A DNA stretch of 64,000 nt from Gracilaria domingensis (Eukaryota > Rhodophyta > Florideophyceae > Gracilariales > Gracilariaceae), in assembly GCA_022539475.1 (NCBI GenBank), contig VCMS01000091.1, forward strand, positions 1 to 64,000. The letters run 5' to 3'. Positions 11,660 to 21,253 of this stretch are shown here, one piece after another; within the stretch, counting starts at the first letter, position 1, and the number at the start of each line of letters is the position of its first letter. The position numbers and the translations under genes were made by a program. The notes beneath the pieces are model-generated. The model was given only the letters and a program-made list of their open reading frames with translations, was not told where the DNA came from and did not search any database.

Positions 11660-12532
11660 ATGACGACCCCTCAAGGCAACCCAGGCACACCCCCACAGGT
11701 GCGTGCAGGCCAAATGATCCAAAGCATGGCTCGCGCGCTTGACGAAACACGGGCTCAGATGGAATTGTTGAAGCAAGAAGCGCAAACGAAGATATCCGCT
11801 CTCGAGACCTCACTCAGTGTCCTAGCCAATAAGGACAGCCCAGCCACGAATCCAAAGATCAACAAGCCCCCAACGTTCACTGGAAAGCAAAACATTGACA
11901 GTTGGATCACTCATATTCGCAATTATCTTGATGGAACCCCCGACGACAAAGCATTAACGATCGCGCTTAGTTACATCAGTGGAGCTGCTCATGAGTGGTA
12001 TCTCGCCCAGCAAAGAAATGGACTGGAGCTGCAAACCCTTGAGGAACTCTTTGAACATCTTCAGAAACGATTTACTATTGTCAACAAAGAGAAACTTGCT
12101 CGGGACAAACTAAGCAAGTGGAAGCAGTACAAAGATGTTCAACAGTTCAATGAAGACTTCCTCAAGATTGTGCTTGAAATCCCCAACATCAGTATGGAAG
12201 AGCAAATCGACAGATATACCAGAGGCTTGAAAAGTTACATCTGGAAAGAGCTTTGCACCAATGAGTACAAATCTTTGACTAATGCAATGAAAGACGCTGA
12301 GCGGGTGGAATCTGCTTTCCGAAGGGGTGGACAGGCGCGATTTGGCAGACAACCTGGCGGCTCTGGATCATCTCAAGGACCGGTACCCATGGATATTGGA
12401 AATATGAAGCTGAAGAAGTTAACCAAGGAAGAGCGCGAGAACTGTCGAAAGTTGGGACTCTGTTTCCGCTGTCGACAACCTGGACACATGGCACGCGATA
12501 AACAGTGCCCAAAAAACTCCCAGAGGAACTGA
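11660..12532 (+). CDS. Gag polyprotein
   Basis: Intact 290-residue Gag starting at an ATG in the context accATGa. Residues 1-60 are a Gln/Ala-rich, probably helical lead. The middle (roughly 70-215) is a retrotransposon Gag capsid region with features such as TFTGKQNIDSWI and AAHEWYL. A Gly-rich linker and PVPMDIGN precede the zinc knuckle CFRCRQPGHMARDKQC near residues 268-283. Its spacing is C-X2-C-X4-H-X6-C rather than the usual X4 before the last cysteine. The last codons overlap the protease frame, and the slippery site A AAA AAC lies six codons before the stop. Confidence 0.95.
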   Translation: MTTPQGNPGTPPQVRAGQMIQSMARALDETRAQMELLKQEAQTKISALETSLSVLANKDSPATNPKINKPPTFTGKQNIDSWITHIRNYLDGTPDDKALTIALSYISGAAHEWYLAQQRNGLELQTLEELFEHLQKRFTIVNKEKLARDKLSKWKQYKDVQQFNEDFLKIVLEIPNISMEEQIDRYTRGLKSYIWKELCTNEYKSLTNAMKDAERVESAFRRGGQARFGRQPGGSGSSQGPVPMDIGNMKLKKLTKEERENCRKLGLCFRCRQPGHMARDKQCPKNSQRN

Positions 12533-13260
12533 CTCCAGGGTCATCTGAAGAACCCACGTCAGTTCCACCGGACCACCATTGCACCCCACTGAATTCCATC
12601 GAAACGCAACCATTGACTAAGCCAGCAAACCCCGTACCCATTGAATCTGCAGATAAACATCGTACCCAAGAAAAAATATTGAGCAATGGAAGACATAAAC
12701 TTCTTACCTCACGCTTAGCGTCACCATTTGAAACCCCCTCTGTTGGACTACTCCTTGCATATGTATTCATCAATGGCAGAAAATGTACGGCTCTGTTCGA
12801 TAACGGTTCCGAAATCAGTTATTTGTCCAAAGCCATCTGCAAAAGCATGAAGATCCCAACCATTGACACTAGTTATGAAGCCGAAATGGCCAACGGTTCC
12901 ATTACTGTGCTCCAGGAAACCCGAGAAGATGGAGTAGATATCCAGATTGAAGAACTGCGAGAAAAGAGACGCTTTGCAATATGTGCATTATACGGATATG
13001 ACGTCATTTTAGGAAAAGACTGGCTATACGAATATAACCCCTATATCAACCACCGAACCAATGAAATATCTTTTGTTCACAATTCCAGAACCATTTTCAT
13101 CAAAGCAAACATTAAGAAGAACGAGAAGTTAATTTCTGTGAACACAATCAAGAAGTCAATACGAAGGAAGCTACCTGTATTTGTTGTAGCGCTTCGGCCT
13201 TCAAAAGAAGAAACCTATGAACCAGCGAATGATCATAAACTCAAAGAACTACTTGAATAG
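12505..13260 (+). pseudogene. Pol: aspartic protease region
   Basis: This is the -1 frame after gag, so translation would enter by frameshift and not at its own ATG. A hydrophilic linker is followed by a retropepsin-like fold around residues 80-175. The flap-like and C-terminal parts are present (ALFDNGSEISYLS, VILGKDWL). The active-site triad reads D-N-G where active enzymes have D-T/S-G, which may abolish activity. The frame ends at an in-frame TAG (13258-13260) after KELLE, and the homologous reverse transcriptase lead continues in the same frame directly beyond it. Confidence 0.85.
12511..12566 (+). promoter_or_regulatory. Gag-Pol -1 ribosomal frameshift signal
   Basis: The heptamer A AAA AAC (12511-12517) lies in the correct phase of gag. 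Seven bases later begins a perfect 9-bp stem, GGAACTGAC (12525-12533) with GTCAGTTCC (12558-12566). The loop can add an inner GGGT/ACCC pairing. Slipping one base back enters exactly the protease frame, which overlaps gag by 28 bases. The gag stop lies inside the stem. Slippery site, spacer and stem match the known design of -1 frameshift elements; efficiency is not knowable here. Confidence 0.85.
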
Positions 13261-14159
13261 TACAAGGACCTATTTCCAGAGAAATTACCAAAAGGATTAC
13301 CCCCTCACCGAGAACAAGATTTTCATATCGAGTTATCCCCTGAAGCAACACCTCAGAAGAAAGGCGTATATCGAATGTCAGATAAAGAGTTGAAAGAGCT
13401 AAAGAAGCAACTCCATGAACTTTGGAACAAGGTTTTATTCGACCTAGTTCAAGCCCTTGGGGTGCCCCTGTTCTTTTCGCAGCAAAGAAGGATGGGAGCC
13501 TAAGACTTTGCATTGATTACCGAGCCCTCAATAAGTTGACCATCAAAAATAGTTATCCTATTCCAAGGATTGATGATATTTTTGACCAACTCCGTGGCGC
13601 AAAAGTATTTTCGAAAATCGATTTAAGGTGGGGCTACCACCAAATTCGACTCTCTGATACCTCCATTCCACTGACCGCTTTCAGAACTAGATATGGTCAT
13701 TTTGAGTTTCTTGTCCTACCTTTCGGCCTCACCAACGCACCCGCAAGCTTCATGAGCTTAATGAACAATGTACTGAAGGATCATTTGGATAAATTTGTCC
13801 TGGTATATCTCGACGACATTCTTATTTACAGCAAAACTGTAAAGGAGCATGTAGAACACATTAGAAAAGTATTCGACCAACTTCGTGCACACAAGCTGTA
13901 TGGGAAGCTTTCAAAGTGTGAATTTCTAAAGAAGGAGGTTGAATACCTCGGGCATGTGGTTACACCCGAAGAAATATCAGTAGAGAAACAAAAAGTGAAA
14001 GCCATCACAAATTGGGAAACACCGAAGAATAAGACCGATGTTCAAGCTTTTCTTGGACTTGTTAATTACTACCGACGATTTATTAAGAACTGCTCCGAAA
14101 TATCAAAACCACTAACCGCTCTGTGTGGAAATAACCCATTCAAGTGGGGAGGGGATTAA
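13261..14159 (+). pseudogene. Pol: reverse transcriptase
   Basis: The reverse transcriptase lead-in (YKDLFPEKLPKGLPPHREQD) continues in the protease frame after the TAG. One base is missing near 13421, in the run cttt before ggaacaagg, and the rest is read from 13422 in another frame. The palm motifs are present: [28 protein letters not shown] and the catalytic YLDD. The thumb region runs to an in-frame TAA at 14157-14159 (after FKWGGD), beyond which the same frame continues into RNase H. The domain itself looks otherwise well preserved. Confidence 0.93.
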
Positions 14160-14930
14160 GAAAATGCCTTCAAAAATCTGAAAGATGCAGTTTCAAGTAC
14201 ACCAGTGCTCCGTCATTTTGACCCAAAACTGCCTATCATCGTAACCACTGACGCATCTCAGTATGCTCTAGGAGCAGTATTGGAACAAGTAGAAAACGGT
14301 ATTGCCCGACCTGTTGCATTTCGTTCAAGAACCTTGAATCCAACCGAGCAACGCTACGCCGCCCACGAGCGAGAACTTCTTGCAGTCGTAGACACGTTAA
14401 GAGTTTGGAGAGTCTACTTACATGGACAACGCTTCAAAGTGCGTACAGATCATTTTCCACTGAAGTATCTGCAAACACAGCCAAATCTTTCCCAACGTCA
14501 AGTAAGATGGCTCGAAAGGATCGTTGAGTTTGATTTCACTTTCGAACCAATCAAAGGAAAATCCAACATAGTTGCAGATGCTCTCTCAAGATATCCTAAG
14601 CATGTTGAAGATCCGCTGGCTAGTAACCTCTCTCTATTAGATGAAGCAGTCTCCAGAACCAACCCGTTGAACTCTTTATCTCTTATTTGTGAAATATCCA
14701 AGAAGGATATGCGCGCATTCACTGATGGATATAAGAAGGACAACGAATTTTCAGCTGCTTACCTGAATCCGGAACTTCCCTTTGAACGAAAAGTAAATCT
14801 TCTCTACTACAAGAATAAGTTATGTATACCGAGTGGGGAAATCAGAACTAAGATTTTATTCGAGAATCATGATCTCCCTTCATCAGGACATATGGCATTT
14901 AAGAAGACATTAAGAATGTCACTGCTGTAG
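14160..14930 (+). pseudogene. Pol: RNase H and start of integrase
   Basis: Same frame as the reverse transcriptase, cut off from it by the TAA. The RNase H acidic residues can be seen in VTTDASQYALGAV, ERELLAVVDTL, VRTDHFPLKYL and NIVADALSR. The connection domain follows, then the first half of the HHCC zinc-binding domain of integrase (HDLPSSGHMAFKKTL, both histidines). The two cysteines are missing because of a deletion. The open frame ends at 14930 after a few out-of-frame codons. Confidence 0.92.
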
Positions 14931-15865
14931 AAACAGCCAAGTTATATCTGGAGAATATCTATCGTCATCATGGACTTTCTGATTCCATAGTATCCGATAG
15001 AGATTCAATATTTATGAGTAAGTTCTGGAAGGAAGTATTTCGATCACTTGGCACAAAATTAAAGCCATCATCAGCATATCACCCACAGACAGATGGACAA
15101 ACCGAAGTAATGAATAAGAAGATTGAAGAGATGATCAGATGTTTTGTCAACCACAGGCAGAATAATTGGGATGAACACCTCATTCAATTCGAAGTTGCTT
15201 ACAATTCTTCAGTCAATTCTACCACGTCATTTACCCCATTCTTTCTCACATACGGAGAGGAACCACGTGTTTTACCAATGGATGCAATCACTTCCCAGAA
15301 TCAAGCCGCCTCTGAGTTTCTGACAAGTATTTCAGATGCTGTCAAGCTTGCTAGGAGCCAAATCAGCAAGATAAGCAAGTACTCAGAAAGCTACTATAAT
15401 CGGAAACGAACGCCTTGCGACTTAAAAGTTGGTGACTACGTCATGCTATCGACAAAGAATCTCAAGATGGACGAAACAGGCCCACGGAACAAACTCGGAA
15501 TCAAGTACTGTGGTCCATTCAGAATCACGGAACAAGTAAGCCCAGTAACCTTTCGACTTGATATCGGGACTGTCATGAAGCAGAGAAAAATACGTGACGT
15601 GTTTCATTGCCAACTACTCAGAAGATACCATGAAGACAATACCTTCAGAAGACCCCAGCCCAAGCCAACAGTCATCCAATTATCTGATGGAACAGAAGAA
15701 TATGATGTGGAAGCAATTCTTAATCATCGAAAACGGAAACGCAAGTCAGAATACCTTGTCAAATGGCTTAGTTATCCCGATCACGAAAATATGTGGCTCC
15801 CTGAATCCGAACTCAAGAACTGTTTTGACCTCCTCGAGCGGTATAAAAGAAGCCACAACTTCTGA
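14913..15865 (+). pseudogene. Pol: integrase core (deleted) and chromodomain
   Basis: Homology resumes directly after the KKTL of the HHCC domain with KNVTAVETAKLYL, in a new frame. Normally the CC pair and the strand with the first catalytic aspartate lie between, so roughly 250-300 bp have been lost. The second aspartate (IVSDRDSIF) and the glutamate (YHPQTDGQTEVM) remain. A GPF/Y-like region (GIKYCGPFRI) and a C-terminal chromodomain follow (YDVEAILNHR, YLVKWLSYPDHENMWLPE). The chromodomain directs chromoviruses to marked chromatin. The frame is open from 15014 to 15865. Confidence 0.93.
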
Positions 15866-15900
15866 ACATCTCCGGGCCCAGTAACCACCCATCACCAACA

Positions 15901-16413
15901 ATGACGAACAACGGACAGCCGAACATCGCGAACAATCTGCAACTCGACAACGCCAGTCAGTTCTACAGTCGTATAGTTCTTGGGGGACGAAGGATGCTTA
16001 CCTGGTTTGATGGTATTACCGATAAACTTTTCGATAGATTTCGTCTTGCATGGGCCTCATGTCATATTTGCTTTGCCTTTCTGCAAGTTCGAGGACCATT
16101 TCTAACCCCAGAGAATGCGATCGTGCTAAGAAAGCTATTCAAAGCTTATGAAGATGGCACACTTGAAGATATTCATGAAGAGTTCGTCCTATTCCTATTC
16201 TCTTACCTGGTATCTCAGTTTGGTCACCTCTCGCCGGACCCCGGAGATACATTCTTGAATACAATTGAAAGTGCTATTCTACACATCGAGGAATTTGGAG
16301 ATAATACTGATCTTTCCATAACGTTTGAACCGCGTTCCGATATGGTTCTCTTCCCTAACCCTCCAGAACAGTTTGAAAATCATCCTATTCCGAATGGTAC
16401 GCCCAACAACTAA
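15901..16413 (+). CDS. Extra 170-codon ORF downstream of pol
   Basis: An intact frame starts at an ATG 35 bp after the pol stop and ends just before the PPT, the position an env gene takes in retroviruses. The protein has an Asn-rich start, a basic/aromatic middle (YSRIVLGGRRMLTWFDG), a cysteine-containing aromatic stretch near residues 55-66 and a hydrophobic stretch FVLFLFSYLV near residue 100. It has no signal peptide and no clear membrane anchor, so it is not an obvious envelope protein. I do not recognise the family. It has stayed open while pol decayed. Confidence 0.6.
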   Translation: MTNNGQPNIANNLQLDNASQFYSRIVLGGRRMLTWFDGITDKLFDRFRLAWASCHICFAFLQVRGPFLTPENAIVLRKLFKAYEDGTLEDIHEEFVLFLFSYLVSQFGHLSPDPGDTFLNTIESAILHIEEFGDNTDLSITFEPRSDMVLFPNPPEQFENHPIPNGTPNN

Positions 16414-16434
16414 CGAGTCGGGACGACTCTCCTT

Positions 16435-16448
16435 AATGGGGGAAGTGA
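16435..16448 (+). other. Polypurine tract
   Basis: AATGGGGGAAGTGA lies immediately before the TGTTAG start of the 3' LTR. It is the expected primer for plus-strand synthesis. Confidence 0.75.
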
Positions 16449-16938
16449 TGTTAGGATTTCGTTAATTCTGGTCATGTTTTTATTTGAATTTGTTATATTG
16501 CTACGCTTTTAGTTAGTCATTTAATGTTTTGATGCTTTCTTTGAATTCCCCGTGATTTAGCGATCCGATTTGATACCCTAATGATCCTCAGAGTCTTTGT
16601 TTGACATTAGTTGTCATAATGTTACCAAGACATGTCACGTGTGATGTCTGCCTCGTCAGTTGACGTCATGACTGACTTCATAGTTTCGGTGCCTTGCTGG
16701 AACTTCTAGAAGCTTCTAGACGACTCCACTGTCGATTTCTACGCACAGTTTCTACACTAATTCCGACGCAAGGGCCAGTACTCATAGACACATTAGTTTG
16801 AGGGATATTCTAGAAATCTGCGTTAGCGACCTTATTTTAGAAGCTCCGATTCTCCATATAAACCCTGGTCGACTGCCCGAACTCTCCTCGGCAGTCACCA
16901 TCGTTCACGTTCTCAACCTCAGACCCAGTGTTCTAACA
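16449..16938 (+). repeat. 3' LTR
   Basis: A 490-bp LTR bounded by the inverted hexamers TGTTAG and CTAACA. It keeps an ordered set of promoter motifs in U3 (listed separately). The last 125 bp match the 5' LTR almost exactly. Because the 5' U3 is corrupted, this copy is the better guide to the ancestral LTR. Confidence 0.92.
16636..16862 (+). promoter_or_regulatory. LTR U3 promoter: G-box, CRE, HSE, TATA
   Basis: In order: CACGTG (16636-16641), the full CRE palindrome TGACGTCA (16661-16668), a heat-shock element CTTCTAGAAGCTTCTAGA with three perfect alternating units (16703-16720), and TATAAA (16857-16862). This looks like a compact stress-responsive promoter driving transcription to the right. 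All motifs are seen in the sequence; the response to heat or bZIP factors is inferred from the motif families. Confidence 0.6.
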
Positions 16939-17116
16939 CATATTCTACATTTTTCTAATCACTCGTTTCATACCAAGTGGATACTCAGTATGGGCTGCAT
17001 GCGTGCGTAGAGCCTTCGCAAGCAGTGCTTCGTTGGCTATCGGGACGCCAGGCGCCGTCGTGCGATCGTAAAACCGCTCAGTTTTTTTCGTCGAATGCCA
17101 CCTTTGTAGCCACACT
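16939..17116. other. Spacer right of the retrotransposon
   Basis: Short non-coding spacer. It contains a T7 run and no recognised element. Confidence 0.5.
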
Positions 17117-17820
17117 TTGCGACGGAGTGCGTTCTGCTGGCCCCGCAAAAACAAGCAGTGCTTTAAGGATCAGGTGCTGGAGGGTCTGAGTTTGATTGGG
17201 GAGATCTGCGCAATAGGCAACCTGGTTCTGTTCCTTCGAAAGCCGTACTTAGATCAGCCTGGCCTCGAGAAAGGACAACGACGTTGGTATCATCAAGCAG
17301 GCGATACAGCTCTGATCTACAAGTTTTTCATTGACGAGCTGAACCTAGTGGATTGGAAGCCATAATTCTTTCGACGAACTTCAGACAAGCGCTACAACTG
17401 CCCGGAGCACTACGGCCGCCTGTTCTTCGTGCTCACACGCAAGTCCAAGCATCTGAAGCATCGCATCAGCGAACGCAAATTCGAGCCGCGTCCGCGCTCC
17501 ACGCACGCGCTCCTGCGGGTACTTCAGCAGGGTTACCGCGAAGAAGACTCGTTCGGCGCGTTCGAGGATCGGCTGTACGACATCGTCGACGAGTGGCTGG
17601 TGTCTTGGGGCTGCAAGCACGCGGAGCTCAAGGCATTGCCGCGCGTCAAACGTGGCCGGCTGCCCTGGCCTTCGGGGCCCGAACGCCGAGCGGATTCCGC
17701 CTCGACGACGTGGACCTTAAGCAGCCGCACCTCACACTCCACACCCCACATCCTACATCAGTGAAGATACAGCTGTATTCCGAACGAAAGAGTTTTACGC
17801 TCGTGATTCACGAGTCGTGA
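17117..17820 (+). pseudogene. Broken gene of unknown family
   Basis: Two blocks lie in the same frame: 17117-17365, ending in TAA after DELNLVDWKP, and 17366 to about 17640, which has codon use and composition of a real protein (RYNCPEHYGRLFFVLTRKSK, YDIVDEWLVSWGCKHAELK). A shift of frame near 17650-17690 then leads to SGFRLDDVDLKQPHLTLH and a natural-looking end at 17818-17820. The pattern fits a gene carrying one nonsense codon and one frameshift, or less likely introns. I do not recognise the protein; it is partly basic with no membrane segment. Confidence 0.5.
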
Positions 17821-18265
17821 AGCGACACTCGTCCCCAAGCCTGTCAACAGCCTTCCCTGCGTCGCAAGACCTGCACTCTTGCCGCGTATAGGCGAAGTGC
17901 TATCGTTTACTCTATTTCGTTGCGTTATCGCGCCGACAACCAAATCCGTAAACGCATGCGCCCGTTGTTGCTACTATCGTCCGACACCGGCCGTCTTGCG
18001 CTCTTTTCCGACTTGTCGCAGCAACTGCAAGCTGCTGCTTTTGAGCTTCTTCTTTACGTTTGCACCTGTATTTTTCTTATTAAACGCAGTCTATTCTGGG
18101 CTGATTGCTTATGGGCTTGAAGAAAGGCCATAAGTTGTTGAAAGCTTTGGGTTCTAGGATGCTTACGTTCTGTGACCAGCTGATGATTCCTAACATCTCT
18201 CGACTAGCTCAAACGCTGTGTGACACACCTATGATAGTCTACATCAAAAGGTATCGTCATCAACA
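17821..18265. other. Intergenic stretch
   Basis: No gene seen. It lies between the end of the broken plus-strand gene and the end of the minus-strand gene. Confidence 0.5.
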
Positions 18266-19833
18266 TCAGTTTCCCCCATTGCTTTCCTCCCTCTCTTTTG
18301 GCCCCTCCACATTGTTCAAAACATCTTCGTACACACCTTTGACATGATCATACGCTCTTTTCAATCGAGTTATGTGTTCAACTTCCGCCCCTCTCTTTAA
18401 CGCTTCTTCGTACTTTTTGTTTGTGGATTCCAACATATCCAATATTTCTATTAAAGAAGACGTTTGCTGTATAGCCGCATGCACTGAGCTCCCAGCAGTA
18501 GATGTCGCGTTTTGAGCCTCACTTCTGCCCATTTTTCTATCATGTTGCTCGCGCTGCATCTTGACCCTTTCCTCAAGACTGACCGCATAGCTCTTCATGG
18601 AGCTATGAATACCTGACATACACTCATTCAGTCTGTCTTCGCTTGTGCTTTTCTGTGATCGTACGCGTTTGGAACCGCTTGACACTTCATTATTGCCACT
18701 AGAATATCTGCGCTTCCTCCCAATTGTAGTTTTAATATCCCGACGGACACCCAAAGAAGCAGCAGCCCCTCCCGGAAGTGCTCTTGTTAAAAACTGCCCA
18801 ACTGTCCGGTCGACGTCCTCGTAAGCCAATCCAAATACGCAGTACGTGATAAATGTACGACGTCCAATAGCTGACAATTTGTTTGAATGGGAACACAGTG
18901 ACAGAAGTCTTCAAACGGAAGCTCACCATTGTTTCCTGATACATCATAGTTGCTCATCACCCTAGTCCACAAGGCTTTGTTTTGTCTCCAAACGGTACAA
19001 AGTTTCTTCCCAGTACGCCTTACAGGAGAAATAACGCCAGCGGTAAGGTCGGAAATAGGATCGGTAAACTTCTCTAAGGGAACAAAAGTAGGGTCATTGA
19101 AGCGTTCCGCAATTTTCGCCCATAAATCGTCAGCTTTAATACCAATATCCTGCTGTGATCGTGGAATTCCACCCTACAAAATCGCGATATTTCGCTTTGT
19201 TTCTTCATCATCACGCACGAGAACTAGTAGCCGAGCAAATTCGTTCTCTGAGATCTCTGGTGCACCCTTTTGTGTTGGAGAAACTCTACTCAGATCGGCA
19301 GCTCGTTGTCCGAGAATTGTATTCACTTCTTGTACGTCAATACAATCGAAGAACATCTTTTCCTCGGTTCTGCTTTCCAGCTGGTTCAAGAGCTTTGCAA
19401 TAGGTGGTACAGATTGAAAGTTCTTTCCATCTTTCACTTTCATGTGAAGCTCTAGCTTTTGCGGAATTATTGATTTCATGAGACAATAAGGCATGATGCT
19501 GCAAGACAGCTCAGAAAGCACGTGAAGCATGAGCCTAGTCCGCAGTACTTTTCTATTCCCATTATGCGATCGACAGACGCGGGGGTGTTTGAGTATGCTT
19601 TCCACTTCCTTACGAGGAATGCTAACGATGAAGTCGTAGATAAAGTTTAGTTCGTCCCGCAAGTTATTGAAAGTGAGCTTCTGAAATCGGCTCTTGCGTT
19701 GTAAATCTTTGGAACCCTCGAAGGCCAGGAAAACGGAGTTTTCGTTGATTAAAGCGTCGGCTTCACCAGAAGGCGCACGGGAAGATTGACTGGGCTGGTC
19801 TGTTTGCTCGAAGATCTCATCGTCGGATGTCAT
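18266..19833 (-). pseudogene. Broken gene of unknown family, about 520 codons
   Basis: The ATG (19831-19833) is followed by an acidic start (MTSDDEIFEQ) and a conserved-looking first domain. A TAG at 19174-19176 follows RNIAIL, yet the same frame continues as GGIPRSQQDIGIKADDLWAK and on through VWRQNKALWTRVMSNYDVSG. Near 18880-18900 the frame shifts to TYCVFGLAYEDVDR, and the protein ends at 18266. The C-terminal third is a basic Ser-rich linker plus a long helical, probably coiled-coil segment (EERVKMQREQHDRK onward). The helix-rich core with spaced tryptophans could bind DNA, as accessory proteins of DNA transposons do, but that is a guess. Confidence 0.5.
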
Positions 19834-20035
19834 TGTGACAATTGAAGACGTTGGAGTGCGCAAAAGTGCGCTAGGTGTGAACAAAGCGGTTGAAAGCCAG
19901 ACAATTGGTACAAGAACATGAAACGAGTGACGTGTGTTGTGTAGTGCCTACCAAGTGCAAGTTGGTGCGCTATATTCCGGAATGGAATATATTTGAACGC
20001 GCTTCGCACATTCTCTCCGTGGGAGGGAATGGCGC

Positions 20036-20076
20036 ACGTAACAAGTAGGCACACGGCGTGTGCCTGCTTGTTACGT
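20036..20076. repeat. Hairpin with 19-bp arms
   Basis: Arms ACGTAACAAGTAGGCACAC and GTGTGCCTGCTTGTTACGT pair with one G-T wobble around the loop GGC. It lies about 200 bp upstream of the ATG of the minus-strand broken gene. Confidence 0.75.
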
Positions 20077-20774
20077 TCCTTTTCTGCTGTGCAATCTGCA
20101 GATCGTGCGGTTGTCGCTCTCCAGACCACATTGGTTTGTGCATGTGGTGTGCGCTGACAGTTGGTCGCTTTTTGAGCCATATCTAATTGCAAATTAGCTC
20201 TCGGTTACTGTTTCCTAGAAGTCAAACTAGGTCAGGTTACTGAATGGACTGGAAGTTACTATGAAGCTCTTTGTCACAGCCGTGAAGTGACCTATTTTTT
20301 ACAATGAGTACGGACGCAGACCCTGAGCTGAAGTATTATCTTTTGTAGTTTAGGTTGATCCATTCTAGCATTTCTTGTGTTAGTGTCCTTGATTTGGTCA
20401 CCACCTGCACTGTTTTGTCTGGTTACGAAAAACGGCGTGTACAATGTCATTAACTGGGAGTTGGTTGAAAGCGCCATTTGTCTGCAAACGTTTAAGATTC
20501 TCTAAAGTGAGTTATCCGATGTCCGGAGTAGCGGGAGTCATAGCGGAAGTGTCTTATGAATCGTGCACAGAGAAAAGGAAGGCTAACGAGGGGCGTAAAA
20601 GGCGTTGTGATCGACTGTTTTCTGTTTCTTTCTGTTCCACTTAAACTAGACAGAGATTTCCCCGGAGAAATTCTTTGTTGCGTATCTGACCGTTTCGTAG
20701 TTTATATTTTCAGTTTTGAGCTCAATAGGAAGCTAGAATGAAGTAGAGTAGAGCTGATACAATATTTTTCATTC

Positions 20775-20834
20775 GACGTCATACTATGGAAGTTCCATAG
20801 TATGGACGTCCATACTATGGAACTTTCATAGTGA
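20775..20834. repeat. Palindromic element with a partial second copy
   Basis: GACGTC flanks a perfect 12-bp-arm hairpin, CATACTATGGAA / TTCCATAGTATG, with a single G at the tip (20780-20804). With the flanks the inverted repeat spans 20775-20810 with one bulge. A second, less perfect copy (CATACTATGGAA C TTTCATAGTG) follows at 20811-20832. It could be a miniature hairpin element or a cruciform-forming site. Confidence 0.7.
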
Positions 20835-21045
20835 CTAATTAAATTTGTTTGTTCCACAAATTATGTTCAGAATTGGTAGGATGCTCGACAAGACACCAAT
20901 AAACACTTCAGTGAAGAAACGAACGAGATTGCTTTAAAGCGCAAATTTATAGAAACTGGATGTGTAACATGGGGGTGCCCGTTCTATCACAAATTGCGTG
21001 TTTATTAAAGTAGTCATGTATTGCAACAATTGGTTTTGCTGCAAG

Positions 21046-21082
21046 ACGTTTAACATAGTTGTCCGACAACTATGTTAAACGT
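21046..21082. repeat. Near-perfect 37-bp palindrome
   Basis: Arms ACGTTTAACATAGTTGTC and GACAACTATGTTAAACGT (18 bp, no mismatch) are separated by one C. It lies about 170 bp beyond the stop codon of the minus-strand gene at 21254. Confidence 0.8.
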
Positions 21083-21253
21083 TGCTGGCGAGAAGGTGAT
21101 TCTCCTTCGCTCAGGAAGACTGGTCAAGAACTCATATCATCTTTTAACGCAGGTTAGATCCTGTGAAACAAGGGAAAGGGTACATTTTTTGAGTTAAGCA
21201 GTAAGCATTCACCGGCACGCACTCCACATTATACGTGCCGCATTTTCTCATGA

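Larger units (their letters stand above)
9744..16938 (+). mobile_element. Decayed Ty3/gypsy chromovirus
   Basis: A complete but defective LTR retrotransposon of 7195 bp. Order: LTR, PBS, zinc-finger ORF, gag, protease, reverse transcriptase, RNase H, integrase, chromodomain, extra ORF, PPT, LTR. The pol gene order and the C-terminal chromodomain place it among the chromoviruses. The LTR ends are TGTTAG and CTAACA in the 3' copy. The flanks cataat (before 9744) and catatt (after 16938) may be a short target-site duplication. Pol carries an in-frame TAG (13258-13260), a lost base near 13421, an in-frame TAA (14157-14159) and a deletion in integrase near 14915, so this copy cannot move by itself. 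Confidence 0.95.
19834..21253. other. Intergenic, hairpin-rich
   Basis: No convincing gene. Three strong inverted repeats lie here (20036-20076, 20775-20834, 21046-21082), described separately. Confidence 0.6.

Noticed and set aside
15901-16413. Retroviral envelope gene
   Set aside because: Right position, but no signal peptide, fusion peptide or membrane anchor is visible.
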